Source of the DNA: Ensifer sp. LC11
GTDB lineage: Bacteria > Pseudomonadota > Alphaproteobacteria > Rhizobiales > Rhizobiaceae
Direction: 5' to 3'
Length of the DNA: 64,000 nucleotides
Assembly (NCBI RefSeq): GCF_001695835.1
Contig: NZ_MBSO01000045.1
Coordinates: 1 to 64,000, forward strand
Below are positions 19,678 through 31,271 of the stretch, one piece after another. A program made the translations under genes and the position numbers. Below the pieces are notes generated by a model. That model saw nothing but the letters and a program-made list of their open reading frames with translations, did not search any database and was not told the DNA's origin. Numbering within the stretch: the first letter of the stretch is position 1; each line of letters starts with the position of its first letter.

Positions 19678-20879
19678 GAAAGGTTCCCGTAGACGACGGT
19701 CGCCGTGGCGATCGCGGCAATGCCCTCATCGCGGCCGACGAAGCCGAGGCGCTCGTTGGTGGTGGCCTTGACCGAGCAGCGGTCGAGCGAGATTTCCAGT
19801 ATGTCCGCAAGGTTCTCGCGCATCGTCTGGCGGTGCGGGCCGACCTTCGGCGCCTCGGCGATCAACGAGACGTCCGCATTGGTGATGATACCGCCGCGCT
19901 CGCGCACGATCCGCGCTGCATGCTCAAGGAAGATCCGTGACGGTGCGCCCTTCCACTGCGGGTCTGACGGCGGGAAATGGTCGCCGATGTCGCCGGCGCC
20001 GCAGGTGGCAAGCAGTGCGTCAGTCAGCGCATGCAGCGCCACGTCGGCGTCAGAATGTCCGGAGAGCTTCTTCGTGTGCGGAATAAAGACGCCGCAGAGC
20101 GTGACGCCGTCGCCCTCGACGAGCTGGTGCACGTCGTAGCCGTTGCCGGTACGCACGTCGGGCAGGGCGGTCCGCTTCAATTTCTCATCGGCCATGGCGA
20201 TATCCCTTCTGAGCGTCAGCTTGACGTTGTCGACCGTGCCTTCGACCAGCACCACCTTGTGGCCGGCCCATTCAGCGATCGAGGCGTCGTCGGTGAAATC
20301 GGTGCGGCCGCTCCTGGCCGCGTCCCGGTGCGCGGCAAGAATGGCCTGAAGATCAAAGGTCTGGGGTGTCTGTGCGCCGTAGAGGCCCTCGCGCGCTACC
20401 GTCTCCAGGACCGCGCCGTCCATGTCTGCACGCTTCAGTGTGTCGGCAACCGCGACCGCCGGCAATACCGCCTTGACGTCGCCGCCGAGCGCGGCTGCGC
20501 AGCGCGAGAGCAGCGCATGGTCGGCAAAGGGACGCACCGCGTCGTGGATCATCACATGGCCTACGCCGGTATTGGCCAAGGCTTCGAGGCCTGCGAGTAC
20601 AGAAATCTGCCGCGTCGCGCCGCCATGCACGACGATTACATCGCCGGCGGCTGAACGTTTGCGTGCGGCGTCGAACAGGGCCTCGTCGTCCGGATGAATG
20701 ACGACGACGATCGGGCCGGCGTTCGGCCATGTCGCGAAAGTGTCAAGCGTATGGGCGATAACGGGGCGGTCGCCGATGGTTCGATATTGCTTCGGGCCCT
20801 CGGCGGACTGGCCGGCACGCTCGCCGCGTCCCGCTGCAACGATCACCACGCCGCACTTAAGCTGTTCTTGAGGCTGCAT
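19674..20879 (-). CDS. ispDF: Bifunctional 2-C-methyl-D-erythritol 4-phosphate cytidylyltransferase / 2,4-cyclodiphosphate synthase
   Basis: A fusion of two isoprenoid (MEP pathway) enzymes, typical of alphaproteobacteria. IspD occupies about residues 1-235 (CTP-binding [25 protein letters not shown], and TDDASIAEW). IspF occupies about 240-401 (GNGYDVHQL with the metal-binding Asp and His, [18 protein letters not shown]). The start is taken as the ATG at 20879 (MQPQEQLKC), 401 residues; an ATG at 20900 would add seven residues. It is followed by the CinA-type gene with a 4-base overlap. A palindromic repeat lies upstream, before dusB. Confidence 0.95.
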   Translation of the reverse strand: MQPQEQLKCGVVIVAAGRGERAGQSAEGPKQYRTIGDRPVIAHTLDTFATWPNAGPIVVVIHPDDEALFDAARKRSAAGDVIVVHGGATRQISVLAGLEALANTGVGHVMIHDAVRPFADHALLSRCAAALGGDVKAVLPAVAVADTLKRADMDGAVLETVAREGLYGAQTPQTFDLQAILAAHRDAARSGRTDFTDDASIAEWAGHKVVLVEGTVDNVKLTLRRDIAMADEKLKRTALPDVRTGNGYDVHQLVEGDGVTLCGVFIPHTKKLSGHSDADVALHALTDALLATCGAGDIGDHFPPSDPQWKGAPSRIFLEHAARIVRERGGIITNADVSLIAEAPKVGPHRQTMRENLADILEISLDRCSVKATTNERLGFVGRDEGIAAIATATVVYGNLS

Positions 20880-20949
20880 CTTCTGTATGAGGTCCCGCAT
20901 TCGCCGATCTTCGCCGTGATGTACCGCGAAGGGTCGTGCTTTGCCAGCA

Positions 20950-21055
20950 CTGCATAATTCCTTAGATCGGAATCGATCTAGGGGCAAAATTATGCAGCAG
21001 GTCTAAAATCTTACAGCGACCGTACCGCGTCTCGACAGACGCGCGATGCTGTAAG
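20950..21055. repeat. RIME1-like rhizobial intergenic mosaic element
   Basis: A 106-base stretch contains two large palindromes. The first (20950-20997) has outer arms CTGCATAATT / AATTATGCAG and an inner stem TAGATCG / CGATCTA. The second (21010-21055) has outer arms CTTACAGC / GCTGTAAG and an inner stem CGCGTCT / AGACGCG. Size and two-palindrome design match what I recall of RIME1 elements dispersed in Rhizobiaceae intergenic DNA. It lies between divergent ispDF and dusB, so promoters may overlap it. Confidence 0.75.
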
Positions 21056-21130
21056 CCGGGAAATTTGTGCAGGGCGCCGAAATCGCTTGGCAAGCTTGAG
21101 AACAATGTCTAAAAATAATGCAGGAACAAC

Positions 21131-22174
21131 ATGTGCCTGAAAGATATGCAATTGCCAATTCCGGCTCTCTCGTCTCCGCTCCGAATCGGAAATGTCGACA
21201 TCCGCAATAGGGTCGCGCTCGCGCCGATGTCCGGTGTCACCGATCTCCCATTCCGGCGGCTTGCCTGGCGCTTTGGCGCGGGCTTCGTTGTGACCGAGAT
21301 GGTTGCCAGCCGGGAGCTGGTCGGCAACGCGTCTGAATCCTGGGCGCGGCTGAAGAATTCCGGCATCAAGCCGCATATCGTCCAACTTGCCGGCCGCGAG
21401 GCGCACTGGATGGCGGAGGCGGCGAAGATTGCTGCCGACAATGGCGCCAATATCATCGACATCAACATGGGATGCCCGGCCAAAAAGGTGACGGGCGGTT
21501 ACTCCGGCTCTGCCCTGATGCGCGATCCCGATCATGCGTTGTCACTCGTCGAGGCAACGGTGAATGCGGTCGATGTGCCAGTGACGCTGAAGATGCGGCT
21601 CGGCTGGGACGAAAACTCGATCAACGCGCCGCAAATCGCCAGGCGTGCCGAAGAGGCCGGCGTCAAGGCGATCACCGTGCATGGCCGCACGCGCATGCAG
21701 TTCTACAACGGCAAAGCCGATTGGGATGCCATTCGCCGCGTTCGCGAGGTCATCACCGTCCCACTGGTCGCCAATGGCGACGTCGAGACGATTGCGGACG
21801 CGCAGGAGATCCTCCGTCGTTCCGGCGCCGACGCCGTCATGGCCGGGCGCTCGTCGCAGGGCCGCCCCTGGCACATCGGGTTTCTGGCTGGCGCCGTCGA
21901 ACATCCACAGCAGGCGGAGATCGCCGATATCTTCGCGGAGCACTATGAGATGATGCTCGAATTCTATGGCGTCGAGGTTGGCTTGCGGCATGCCCGCAAG
22001 CATGTCGCCTGGTACCTGGACCGTTTTGCCGCCAATCTTCCCGGCGCAGACAAGGCAGCGATTCTGACGTCGGCCGATCCGCGTTTTGTCAGTGAAAGAG
22101 CGCGTGCCGCAATGCTCGAAGCAGGTCCGGCCGAGACGGAAAACGAGGCGACCGCGGAAGGAATCGCCGCATGA
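21131..22174 (+). CDS. dusB: tRNA-dihydrouridine synthase (DusB / NifR3)
   Basis: The 347-residue flavoenzyme reduces uridines in the tRNA D-loop. Visible features are the FMN-barrel opening [13 protein letters not shown] (about 33-45), the catalytic-Cys motif [18 protein letters not shown] (about 113-130), HGRTR, and VANGDV near residue 212. The gene was named nifR3 in rhizobia because it heads the ntrB-ntrC operon, exactly as here: ntrB overlaps its stop by 4 bases. GCAGGAAC precedes the ATG at 21131. Its link to nitrogen control is only positional. Confidence 0.95.
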   Translation: MCLKDMQLPIPALSSPLRIGNVDIRNRVALAPMSGVTDLPFRRLAWRFGAGFVVTEMVASRELVGNASESWARLKNSGIKPHIVQLAGREAHWMAEAAKIAADNGANIIDINMGCPAKKVTGGYSGSALMRDPDHALSLVEATVNAVDVPVTLKMRLGWDENSINAPQIARRAEEAGVKAITVHGRTRMQFYNGKADWDAIRRVREVITVPLVANGDVETIADAQEILRRSGADAVMAGRSSQGRPWHIGFLAGAVEHPQQAEIADIFAEHYEMMLEFYGVEVGLRHARKHVAWYLDRFAANLPGADKAAILTSADPRFVSERARAAMLEAGPAETENEATAEGIAA

Positions 22175-23318
22175 CCGAGAAATCGAGCCTCCCGGATGCG
22201 CCCGCCAACGGTTTGTCGATGGCGGTTCTGAACGCCATTCAAAACCCGGTGATCCTGGTCGATGTGAATGGCCTCGTGGCCTTTGCCAATTGGGAGGCGG
22301 AATCCTTCTTCGGCGCCAGCGCCACGCATCTGGCGCGTCATAACATCAGTGCTTTCATCCCCTTTGGCAGCCCGCTCCTGACGCTGATCGATCAGGTCCG
22401 TGAACGCAAGGCGCCGGTCAACGAGTATCGTGTCGACCTCAGTTCGCCGCGTCTTGGGGCCGACAAGCTGGTCGATCTCTATGTCGCGCCCGTACTTTCC
22501 GAGCAAGGCTCCGTCGTCGTCGTCTTCCAGGAGCGCTCGATGGCCGACAAGATCGACAGGCAGCTCACCCATCGCGGCGCCGCTCGTTCGGTGACCGGGC
22601 TTGCCTCGATGCTGGCGCACGAAATCAAGAACCCGCTTTCGGGCATCCGCGGGGCAGCGCAATTGCTGGAAGCGTCCGCCAATGACGAAGACCGGGCGCT
22701 GACGCGGCTGATCTGCGACGAGACCGATCGGATCGTCTCGCTGGTCGATCGCATGGAGGTGTTTTCCGACGAGCGCCCCGTGGACCGCGTGCCGCTCAAC
22801 ATCCATTCGGTGCTTGATCACGTCAAGGCGATCGCCAAGGCCGGTTTTGCCCGACATATCAAGTTTTCGGAAAACTATGACCCGTCCTTGCCGCCTGTTT
22901 ATGCCAACCGTGACCAACTGGTTCAGGTGTTCTTGAACCTGATCAAGAACGCGGCCGAAGCGATCGGCGAACGTAGCGACGGCGAAATCATTCTGACGAC
23001 GGCCTATCGGCCGGGCATTCGCCTGTCGGTCGCCGGAACGCGCGAGAAAATCTCGCTGCCACTGGAATTCTGCGTGCACGACAACGGCCCCGGTGTGCCG
23101 TCCGACCTTCTGCCGCTGCTTTTCGATCCCTTCATTACCACCAAGACCAACGGTTCCGGCCTGGGTCTTGCCCTGGTCGCCAAGATCATCGGCGGCCATG
23201 GCGGCATCGTCGAGTGCGACAGCCAGCAGAATCGAACCACTTTCCGCGTCCTGATGCCGGCTTCCAAGGGGCGGGCGGCGGACGAAGATGACATGCCGAT
23301 GACAAAAGGAAACCTTGC

Positions 23319-23322
<4 letters not shown>
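22171..23322 (+). CDS. ntrB: Nitrogen regulation sensor histidine kinase NtrB
   Basis: The 383-residue soluble kinase has an N-terminal PAS domain (about 15-125), a dimerisation/phosphotransfer helix with His150 in [15 protein letters not shown], and an ATPase domain with the N box ([11 protein letters not shown]) and G boxes ([15 protein letters not shown]). In enteric bacteria it phosphorylates NtrC under nitrogen limitation and is restrained by PII; the same role is expected here. It is translationally coupled to dusB and ntrC by 4-base overlaps. There are no membrane segments. Confidence 0.96.
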
Positions 23323-24773
<1,451 letters not shown>

Positions 24774-24871
24774 CTTGGCCACCGCCACCGTTGCATTTTC
24801 GCCACAATGCGTTGCTTGAACGTGTTACGACTGCCGAATCGCGCGTCGTTGCCCGCTCGTTCAATCGATTT

Positions 24872-24893
24872 GACCCAATCGATTGATTGGGTC
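24872..24893. repeat. Palindrome between ntrC and ntrY
   Basis: Perfect 9-base arms GACCCAATC (24872-24880) and GATTGGGTC (24885-24893) enclose GATT. There is no T-run, so it may be a regulator-binding site for ntrYX or an mRNA 3' structure for ntrC. It lies 103 bases before the ntrY start. Confidence 0.45.
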
Positions 24894-24995
24894 CGCAACG
24901 CGGCAGCCCATTTGGGTGGTGAGGTCAACCTTTGACCAGAGAATGCAAGCAAGTGATGCCGTCGCCGGCTGGCGCCGGTGGGGGGAACGCTTTTC

Positions 24996-27266
24996 ATGGT
25001 GGATGCAATGGCCTTGCCGCTGGGCACAGATGAGGGACTAGCGGCGCAGGACCGGCGCGCGTCCTTTGCCCTGCCGGGCCTCATGCTGGCGACCGGCGCC
25101 TTGATCTGCGCAACCGTCTCGCTGCTCGTGCTTCTCGGGTTGACGCCGATCCGGCTCGAGAGAAACATCGTCATCGCCTGCGCGGCTATCAACAGCCTCT
25201 TCGTTGTCGGCCTCATCTATCTGATCGCCCGTGAAATTCTGCGGCTCCTGCGCGCGCGCCACAAGGGCCGCGCGGCCGCACGGCTGCACGTGCGCATCGT
25301 TGCGCTGTTTTCGATCGTGGCGATCACGCCTGCGGTTCTCGTGGCGATTTTTGCCAGTATCACCCTCGATGTCGGCCTTGACCGCTGGTTTTCGTTGCGG
25401 ACGCAGGCGATCGTTCGCTCGTCGATCAACGTCGCGCAGGCCTATGTGCTCGAGAATGCCAGCTATCTGCAGGGTCAGACCGTGTCGATGGCGAACGACC
25501 TGGAGCGCAACCGCCAGCTTTACAGCCTTGACCGTACAGGCTTTGCGGAACTGATGACCCGCCAGGCGCGTGGGCGCGGCATGCTTGGCGCCTTCCTCGT
25601 GCGCGCCGATGGCAGCGCCATCGTGCAGGCCAACATCTCGACCGATCGGCCGTTGCCGGCGATCCCGCCGGATGCATTGAAGAGTTCGATATCTGGTCAG
25701 CCGACCCTGATCCCACCGGGGATTACCAACCTCGTCGGAGCCGTCATACCGCTGGACGACATTCCCGGCACCTTCCTTTACACGGTGCGCAATGTCGATC
25801 CGGAGGTGATGCGCTCGCTCCGGCTGATGGAAGAGAACACTGCCGAGTACAAGATGCTTGAGGCAGGGCGAACCTTCACCCAGATCGCCTTCGGTGTCCT
25901 CTATATCGGCTTTGCCCTCATCGTTCTCCTGGCTGCGATCTGGACAGCCATTGCCGTTGCCGACCGCATCGTAAGGCCTATTCGCCAGTTGATCGGCGCT
26001 GCCGACAGCGTCGCCTCGGGCAATCTCGATGTTGTCGTGCCGGTTCGCGCTGTCGACGGCGACGTCGGCAACCTGTCGCGCACGTTCAACAAGATGGTCT
26101 CGGAGATCCGCAGCCAGCAGGAACAGATCCTGGAGGCCAAGGACGAAGTCGACCATCGCCGCCGCTTCATCGAAGCGGTGCTTTCAGGCGTGACCGCGGC
26201 GGTCATCGGCGTCGGTCGTGACCGACAGATCACCATCGCGAACCCGTCTTCCGAAGAGTTCATGAAGAAGGCGGCGCCCGACCTTCTCGGTGCCGACTTG
26301 AGGAAGGTCGCGCCCGAGATCGAAGAGGTCCTGCTCGAGGCCGAAAGCCGTCATCGCAACGACTACCGCAAGCAGATCAACGTCATGCGCGGCGGAACCG
26401 AACGGACGCTGAACGTTCAGGTGACGCGAGAAGAGGGCGGCGAGGCGAACGAATCCTATGTCATCACCATTGATGACATCACCGACCTCGTCATCGCCCA
26501 GCGCTCCACCGCCTGGGCGGATGTGGCGCGCCGCATCGCGCATGAGATCAAGAATCCGCTGACGCCGATCCAGCTTTCTGCAGAGCGCCTGAAGCGGCGT
26601 TACGGCAAGCAGATCAACCAGGACGACAAGGCCGTCTTTGACCAATGTACGGACACCATTGTTCGCCAGGTGGAAGATATCGGCCGCATGGTCGATGAGT
26701 TCTCGGCCTTCGCGCGCATGCCGAAGCCGACGAAGGAGAAGGCAGATCTCCGCGCTATCCTGAAGGATGCGGTGTTCCTGCGCGAGATGGGCAACAACCA
26801 TATCAATTTCGTGCGGGACCTCGGCGATGAGCCGCTGGAGGGCCTGTTTGACGGGCGCATGCTTGGCCAGGCCTTCGGCAACATCGTCAAGAACGCCGTC
26901 GAATCGATCGAGGCAGTGCCGGCCGATGCGGTTCGCAGTCAGCCGATGGTGGTTGCGCGCGCACGAACCGATGTGACGACCGGCCGTTTCGTCGTCGACA
27001 TCATCGACAACGGCAAGGGCCTGCCGACGGAAAACCGGCACCGTATTCTGGAGCCATACATGACGATGCGCGAGAAGGGCACGGGCCTCGGTCTCGCCAT
27101 CGTAAAGAAGATCATCGAGGACCATGGCGGACAATTGGAATTGCACGACGCGCCAGCCGATTACGACGGCGGTGTCGGAGCGATGATCCGCGTGATCCTG
27201 CCGCCTGCCGGAGAGACCGCAGGCGAAGACAGTTTGAAGGATAAGGGTGCGAGCGATGGCCGCTGA
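24996..27266 (+). CDS. ntrY: Nitrogen regulation sensor histidine kinase NtrY
   Basis: From the ATG at 24996 (preceded by GGGGGAA), 756 residues. The N-terminal 300 residues hold four membrane helices (about 27-50, 60-82, 100-130 and 300-325) with a periplasmic region between the last two. HAMP (about 325-380), PAS (about 385-490), a phosphoacceptor His516 in [13 protein letters not shown], and an ATPase domain (DNGKGLP, GTGLGLAIVKK) follow. NtrY/NtrX in alphaproteobacteria respond to nitrogen and redox/respiratory cues. The gene overlaps ntrX by 11 bases. A GTG at 24978 is a less likely start. Confidence 0.95.
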   Translation: MVDAMALPLGTDEGLAAQDRRASFALPGLMLATGALICATVSLLVLLGLTPIRLERNIVIACAAINSLFVVGLIYLIAREILRLLRARHKGRAAARLHVRIVALFSIVAITPAVLVAIFASITLDVGLDRWFSLRTQAIVRSSINVAQAYVLENASYLQGQTVSMANDLERNRQLYSLDRTGFAELMTRQARGRGMLGAFLVRADGSAIVQANISTDRPLPAIPPDALKSSISGQPTLIPPGITNLVGAVIPLDDIPGTFLYTVRNVDPEVMRSLRLMEENTAEYKMLEAGRTFTQIAFGVLYIGFALIVLLAAIWTAIAVADRIVRPIRQLIGAADSVASGNLDVVVPVRAVDGDVGNLSRTFNKMVSEIRSQQEQILEAKDEVDHRRRFIEAVLSGVTAAVIGVGRDRQITIANPSSEEFMKKAAPDLLGADLRKVAPEIEEVLLEAESRHRNDYRKQINVMRGGTERTLNVQVTREEGGEANESYVITIDDITDLVIAQRSTAWADVARRIAHEIKNPLTPIQLSAERLKRRYGKQINQDDKAVFDQCTDTIVRQVEDIGRMVDEFSAFARMPKPTKEKADLRAILKDAVFLREMGNNHINFVRDLGDEPLEGLFDGRMLGQAFGNIVKNAVESIEAVPADAVRSQPMVVARARTDVTTGRFVVDIIDNGKGLPTENRHRILEPYMTMREKGTGLGLAIVKKIIEDHGGQLELHDAPADYDGGVGAMIRVILPPAGETAGEDSLKDKGASDGR

Positions 27267-28620
27267 TATTCTGGTTGTGGACGATGAGGAAGATATCCGC
27301 GAGATCGTGTCGGGTATCCTGTCCGATGAGGGACACGAGACCCGCACCGCCTTCGACAGCGACAGCGCGCTGGCGGCGATCAGCGATCGTGTGCCGCGTC
27401 TGGTGTTCCTCGACATCTGGATGCAGGGAAGTCGTCTCGATGGCCTGGCGCTGCTCGACGAGATCAAAGGGCGACATCCCGATCTTCCCGTCGTCATGAT
27501 TTCCGGTCACGGCAACATCGAGACCGCCGTCAACGCCATCAAGCGCGGCGCCTATGACTTCATCGAGAAGCCATTCAAGGCGGACCGTCTGATCCTGATC
27601 GCCGAGCGGGCGCTGGAAAACTCGAAGCTCAAGCGCGAGGTCTCCGAACTCAAGAAGAAGTCCGGCGACCCCGTTGAATTGATTGGCACTTCGGTGGCCG
27701 TGTCGCAGCTTCGTCAGACGATCGAGAAGGTTGCACCGACCAACAGCCGCATCATGATTCAGGGTCCGTCAGGGTCCGGCAAGGAACTGGTCGCGCGGAT
27801 GATTCACCGCAAGTCGACCCGCTCGACCGGCCCCTTCGTGGCGCTCAACGCTGCGGCGATCACGCCGGACCGCATGGAGATCGCGCTGTTTGGCACCGAG
27901 GGAACGCCGGGGCAGCCACGCCGCACCGGTGCTTTGGAAGAGGCCCATGGCGGTATTCTCTACCTTGATGAAATCGGCGAAATGCCGCGTGAGACCCAGA
28001 ACAAGATTCTGCGCGTCCTCGTCGACCAGCAGTTTGAGCGTGTCGGCGGCACCAAGCGCGTCAAGGTCGATGTCCGCATCATCTCATCGACCGCCTACAA
28101 CCTCGAGAATATGATTTCCGAGGGGCTGTTCCGCGAAGACCTGTTCCACCGGCTGGCCGTGATCCCGGTTCGTGTACCGGCGCTTGCTGAACGGCGCGAG
28201 GATATTCCGTTTCTCGTCGACATGTTCATGCGCCAGGTCAGCGAGCAGGCTGGCATCCGCCCGCGCAAGATCGGCGACGATGCGCTGGCCGTGCTTCAGG
28301 CGCATGATTGGCCCGGCAACATCCGCCAGCTTCGCAACAACATCGAGCGATTGATGATCCTTGCCCGCAGCGACGGTCCCGACACGCCGATTTCCGCCGA
28401 CATGCTGCCGACGGAGGTGGGCGATACCCTGCCAAAGATCTCCGCGCAGGGTGATCAGCACATCATGACGTTGCCATTGCGCGAGGCTCGCGAAATGTTC
28501 GAGCGTGATTATCTGATCGCGCAGATCAACCGGTTCGGCGGCAACATTTCGCGCACGGCGGAATTTGTCGGCATGGAGCGGTCGGCTCTGCATCGCAAGC
28601 TGAAGTCGCTGGGCGTCTGA
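27256..28620 (+). CDS. ntrX: Response regulator NtrX (AAA+ type, without GAFTGA loop)
   Basis: The start ATG at 27256 gives 454 residues, the usual rhizobial NtrX length. The receiver domain has Asp53 (FLDIWMQGS). The AAA+ domain has Walker A GPSGSGKE (170-177) and Walker B LYLDEIGEMP. Where NtrC has GAFTGA, NtrX has GTEGTPGQPRRTG (213-225), so the sigma-54 contact loop is missing. A Fis-type DNA-binding helix is present at the C-terminus (RTAEFVGMERSALHRK). It probably acts with the housekeeping sigma factor or as a repressor. It is co-transcribed with ntrY. Confidence 0.95.
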   Translation: MAADILVVDDEEDIREIVSGILSDEGHETRTAFDSDSALAAISDRVPRLVFLDIWMQGSRLDGLALLDEIKGRHPDLPVVMISGHGNIETAVNAIKRGAYDFIEKPFKADRLILIAERALENSKLKREVSELKKKSGDPVELIGTSVAVSQLRQTIEKVAPTNSRIMIQGPSGSGKELVARMIHRKSTRSTGPFVALNAAAITPDRMEIALFGTEGTPGQPRRTGALEEAHGGILYLDEIGEMPRETQNKILRVLVDQQFERVGGTKRVKVDVRIISSTAYNLENMISEGLFREDLFHRLAVIPVRVPALAERREDIPFLVDMFMRQVSEQAGIRPRKIGDDALAVLQAHDWPGNIRQLRNNIERLMILARSDGPDTPISADMLPTEVGDTLPKISAQGDQHIMTLPLREAREMFERDYLIAQINRFGGNISRTAEFVGMERSALHRKLKSLGV

Positions 28621-28667
28621 GCCATTTTCCCGGCCGTCGCGGCAGCGCTCACAGGTGAAAGTACGAC

Positions 28668-30044
28668 ATGAAGGTAGTCATTTGTGGCGCGGGCCAGGTC
28701 GGATACGGCATCGCCGAGCGGCTGGCACAGGAAGACAACGACGTTTCGGTGATCGATACCTCGGCGGCATTGATCGCCAACATCACCGAGAGTCTCGACG
28801 TGCGCGGCTACGTCGGGCACGGCGCGCATCCGGATGTGCTGGCGAAGGCCGGTGCCGATCAGGCCGACATGCTGATTGCCGTCACGCTGTCCGACGAGGT
28901 CAACATCGTTGCCTGCGAAGTGGCGCATGCGATCTTCAACGTGCCGACAAAGGTCGCGCGCATCCGGGCGCAGAGCTATCTCGCGCCCGAATACTCGAAC
29001 CTGTTCTCGCGCGAGAACGTGCCGATCGACGTCACCATCTCGCCCGAAGTCGAGGTCGGTCGGCTGGTGCTGCGGCGCATTTCCTTTCCCGGTGCGATCG
29101 ACGTCGTGCGCTTTGCCGACGACCGCATTGCGATGGTCGCGTTCGAATGCCTGGAAGATTGCCCGGTGGTCGGCACGCCACTGCAGCAACTGAGCGAACT
29201 GTTCCCCGATCTGCTTGCGACCGTCACCGGCATTTTCCGCAATGGCAGGGTGATCGTGCCCCATTCCGACGATCAGTTGCAGGCCGGCGACATCGCCTAT
29301 GTTGTCTGCGATCGGGATCATGCCCGCCGGACGCTGGCGCTCTTCGGTCATGAGGAGCAGGAAGCACGGCGCATCATCATCTTCGGTGGCGGCAATGTCG
29401 GCTATTTCGTCGCCAAGGCGATCGAGGAGCATCAGCCGAGAACGCGGGTGAAGTTGATCGAGAGCGATCGCGACCGGGCGGTGATGATGGCGGACAAGCT
29501 GAGCAGCACGGTCGTTCTCAACGGTTCCGCGATGGACCAGCGTATCCTGACGCAGGCCGATGTCCAGGATGCCGATCTCGTTGTGGCGCTCACCAACAAC
29601 GACCAGATCAACATCCTCGGCAGCATGATGGCCAAGCGGCTGGGCGCGAAATCGACACTCGTCCTGATCAACGAGCCGTCCTATCAGGATTTTGCCGGCA
29701 CCGCCGGGGTCGATGCCTATGTGAACCCGCGCGCCGTGACCATTTCGCGGGTGCTTCAGCACGTCCGCAAGGGCCGTATCCGCTCTGTGTACGCCGTGCA
29801 GAAGGGCATGGCCGAAGTCATCGAGGCAGAAGCGCTTGAGACCTCACCGCTCGTCGGCAAGGCCTTGCGGGACCTCGAGCTCCCCGATGGCATCCGCATC
29901 GGCGCACTCTACCGGGACAAGATGTTCATTCGCCCCGACGGCGGCACGAAGATCAAGGCGAAGGATCGCGTCGTGCTGTTTGCCGCTGCCGATGCGGTGC
30001 GGCATGTCGAGCAACTTTTCCGCGTCAGCATCCAGTATTTCTAA
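28668..30044 (+). CDS. trkA: Trk system potassium transporter peripheral subunit TrkA
   Basis: The 458-residue cytoplasmic protein is a duplicated RCK protein: two Rossmann NAD-binding domains (starting VVICGAGQVGYGIAERL at residue 3 and IIIFGGGNVGYF at about 237) each followed by a TrkA-C domain. It gates the TrkH/TrkG potassium channel in response to NAD(H) and ATP. It lies 47 bases after ntrX, and this ntrYX-trkA order is conserved in rhizobia. No trkH gene is in the window. Confidence 0.95.
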   Translation: MKVVICGAGQVGYGIAERLAQEDNDVSVIDTSAALIANITESLDVRGYVGHGAHPDVLAKAGADQADMLIAVTLSDEVNIVACEVAHAIFNVPTKVARIRAQSYLAPEYSNLFSRENVPIDVTISPEVEVGRLVLRRISFPGAIDVVRFADDRIAMVAFECLEDCPVVGTPLQQLSELFPDLLATVTGIFRNGRVIVPHSDDQLQAGDIAYVVCDRDHARRTLALFGHEEQEARRIIIFGGGNVGYFVAKAIEEHQPRTRVKLIESDRDRAVMMADKLSSTVVLNGSAMDQRILTQADVQDADLVVALTNNDQINILGSMMAKRLGAKSTLVLINEPSYQDFAGTAGVDAYVNPRAVTISRVLQHVRKGRIRSVYAVQKGMAEVIEAEALETSPLVGKALRDLELPDGIRIGALYRDKMFIRPDGGTKIKAKDRVVLFAAADAVRHVEQLFRVSIQYF

Positions 30045-30054
30045 GGCCGAGACG

Positions 30055-30918
30055 ATGCCCAGAATTGCCTATGTCAATGGTGCCTACGTGCCGCACGCGA
30101 GCGCCGGCATCCACGTCGAGGATCGCGGCTACCAGTTCGCTGACGGCGTCTACGAAGTCTGCGAGGTGCGCCATGGCTACATTGTCGATCTCAATCGCCA
30201 TCTCGATCGTCTCGATCGCTCGCTTGGGGAACTGCGCATCGGGTGGCCGATGAACCGCGCAGCACTCGTGCACGTGATTCGCGAGGTGCTCCGGCGAAAC
30301 CGGGTCCGAAACGGCCTTTTCTATCTGCAGGTGACACGCGGCGTCGCGCGCCGGGACCATGTTTTCCCGGCAGAGGGGACGATGCCGACGATCGTCGTGA
30401 CCGCGAAACGCACCGATACGGCAGCCATCGCCAGGAAGGCGACGCATGGAATTGCGGCGATTACCGTGCCGGAGAACCGCTGGGATCGGGTCGACATCAA
30501 ATCCGTCGGCCTTCTTCCAAACGTGCTCGCCCGCCAGAAGGCGAAGGAGGAGGGCGCACAGGAGGCGATTTTCGTCGATGCAGATGGTACGGTGAAGGAG
30601 GGCGCCGCGACCAATGTCTGGATCGTTGATTGCGACGGAACCTTGCGCACACGCCCGGCCGAGCACGGAATTCTAAGAGGTATTACCCGCACGACTCTGA
30701 TCGACGTTGCCGAACCGCTTGGGCTCAAGATCGAGGAGAGAGCGTTCTCGATTGAGGAAATGCTCGCAGCCCGCGAGGTCTTCATTACCGCCGCGACGAG
30801 CATCTGCTTTCCGGTCGTTTCGGTGGATGGTAAGCCTATCGCCAACGGCCATCCCGGAAGCATAGCACAGAATATTCGCGAAGCCTTTTTCGGCGTTGCG
30901 GAAAAGACATTGATTTGA
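30055..30918 (+). CDS. dat: D-amino-acid aminotransferase (class IV PLP enzyme)
   Basis: Starting at the ATG at 30055, 287 residues. The class IV aminotransferase fold is clear: YVNGAYVPH, ERGYQF-like DRGYQFADGVYEV (about 26-38), RLDRS, the PLP-binding Lys149 in DIKSVGLLPN, and EGAATNVWIV near 185. The family transaminates D-alanine and D-glutamate, or branched-chain amino acids; the DRGYQF type fits D-amino-acid transaminase. It follows trkA by 10 bases and precedes hfq. Substrate assignment is by similarity. Confidence 0.88.
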   Translation: MPRIAYVNGAYVPHASAGIHVEDRGYQFADGVYEVCEVRHGYIVDLNRHLDRLDRSLGELRIGWPMNRAALVHVIREVLRRNRVRNGLFYLQVTRGVARRDHVFPAEGTMPTIVVTAKRTDTAAIARKATHGIAAITVPENRWDRVDIKSVGLLPNVLARQKAKEEGAQEAIFVDADGTVKEGAATNVWIVDCDGTLRTRPAEHGILRGITRTTLIDVAEPLGLKIEERAFSIEEMLAAREVFITAATSICFPVVSVDGKPIANGHPGSIAQNIREAFFGVAEKTLI

Positions 30919-31028
30919 TACCAAACTCTCAGGAGGTGTCGGGGAAGGCACTTATGGCGCCTCTGATTGCGAAATTTGACAAAAATGCACCGGCGCGAAA
31001 CGTCGGCAAATAAGAAAGAAGCGGCGCG

Positions 31029-31271
31029 ATGGCGGAACGTTCTCAAAACTTGCAGGATCTCTTTCTCAACACGGTCCGCAAGCAAAAGATTTCATTGACA
31101 ATTTTTCTTATCAACGGTGTCAAACTCACCGGCGTCGTGACGTCTTTTGATAATTTCTGCGTCCTGTTGCGTCGCGATGGCCATTCGCAACTGGTCTACA
31201 AGCACGCAATCTCGACCATCATGCCCGGCCAGCCGCTGCAGATGTTCGAGAACGAAGAAGCTGCATCCTGA
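31029..31271 (+). CDS. hfq: RNA chaperone Hfq
   Basis: The 80-residue protein has both Sm motifs: [14 protein letters not shown] (N-terminal helix), [13 protein letters not shown] with [12 protein letters not shown] (Sm1), and [12 protein letters not shown] (Sm2). It forms a hexameric ring that pairs small RNAs with mRNAs and is needed for rhizobial stress and symbiotic regulation. The 110-base gap upstream is AT-richer than its surroundings and should hold a promoter. hflX follows, as in most proteobacteria. Confidence 0.97.

Noticed and set aside
28655-29353. A 232-codon frame overlapping trkA on the same strand
   Set aside because: Out-of-frame shadow of trkA, rich in Arg and Gly, no family resemblance.
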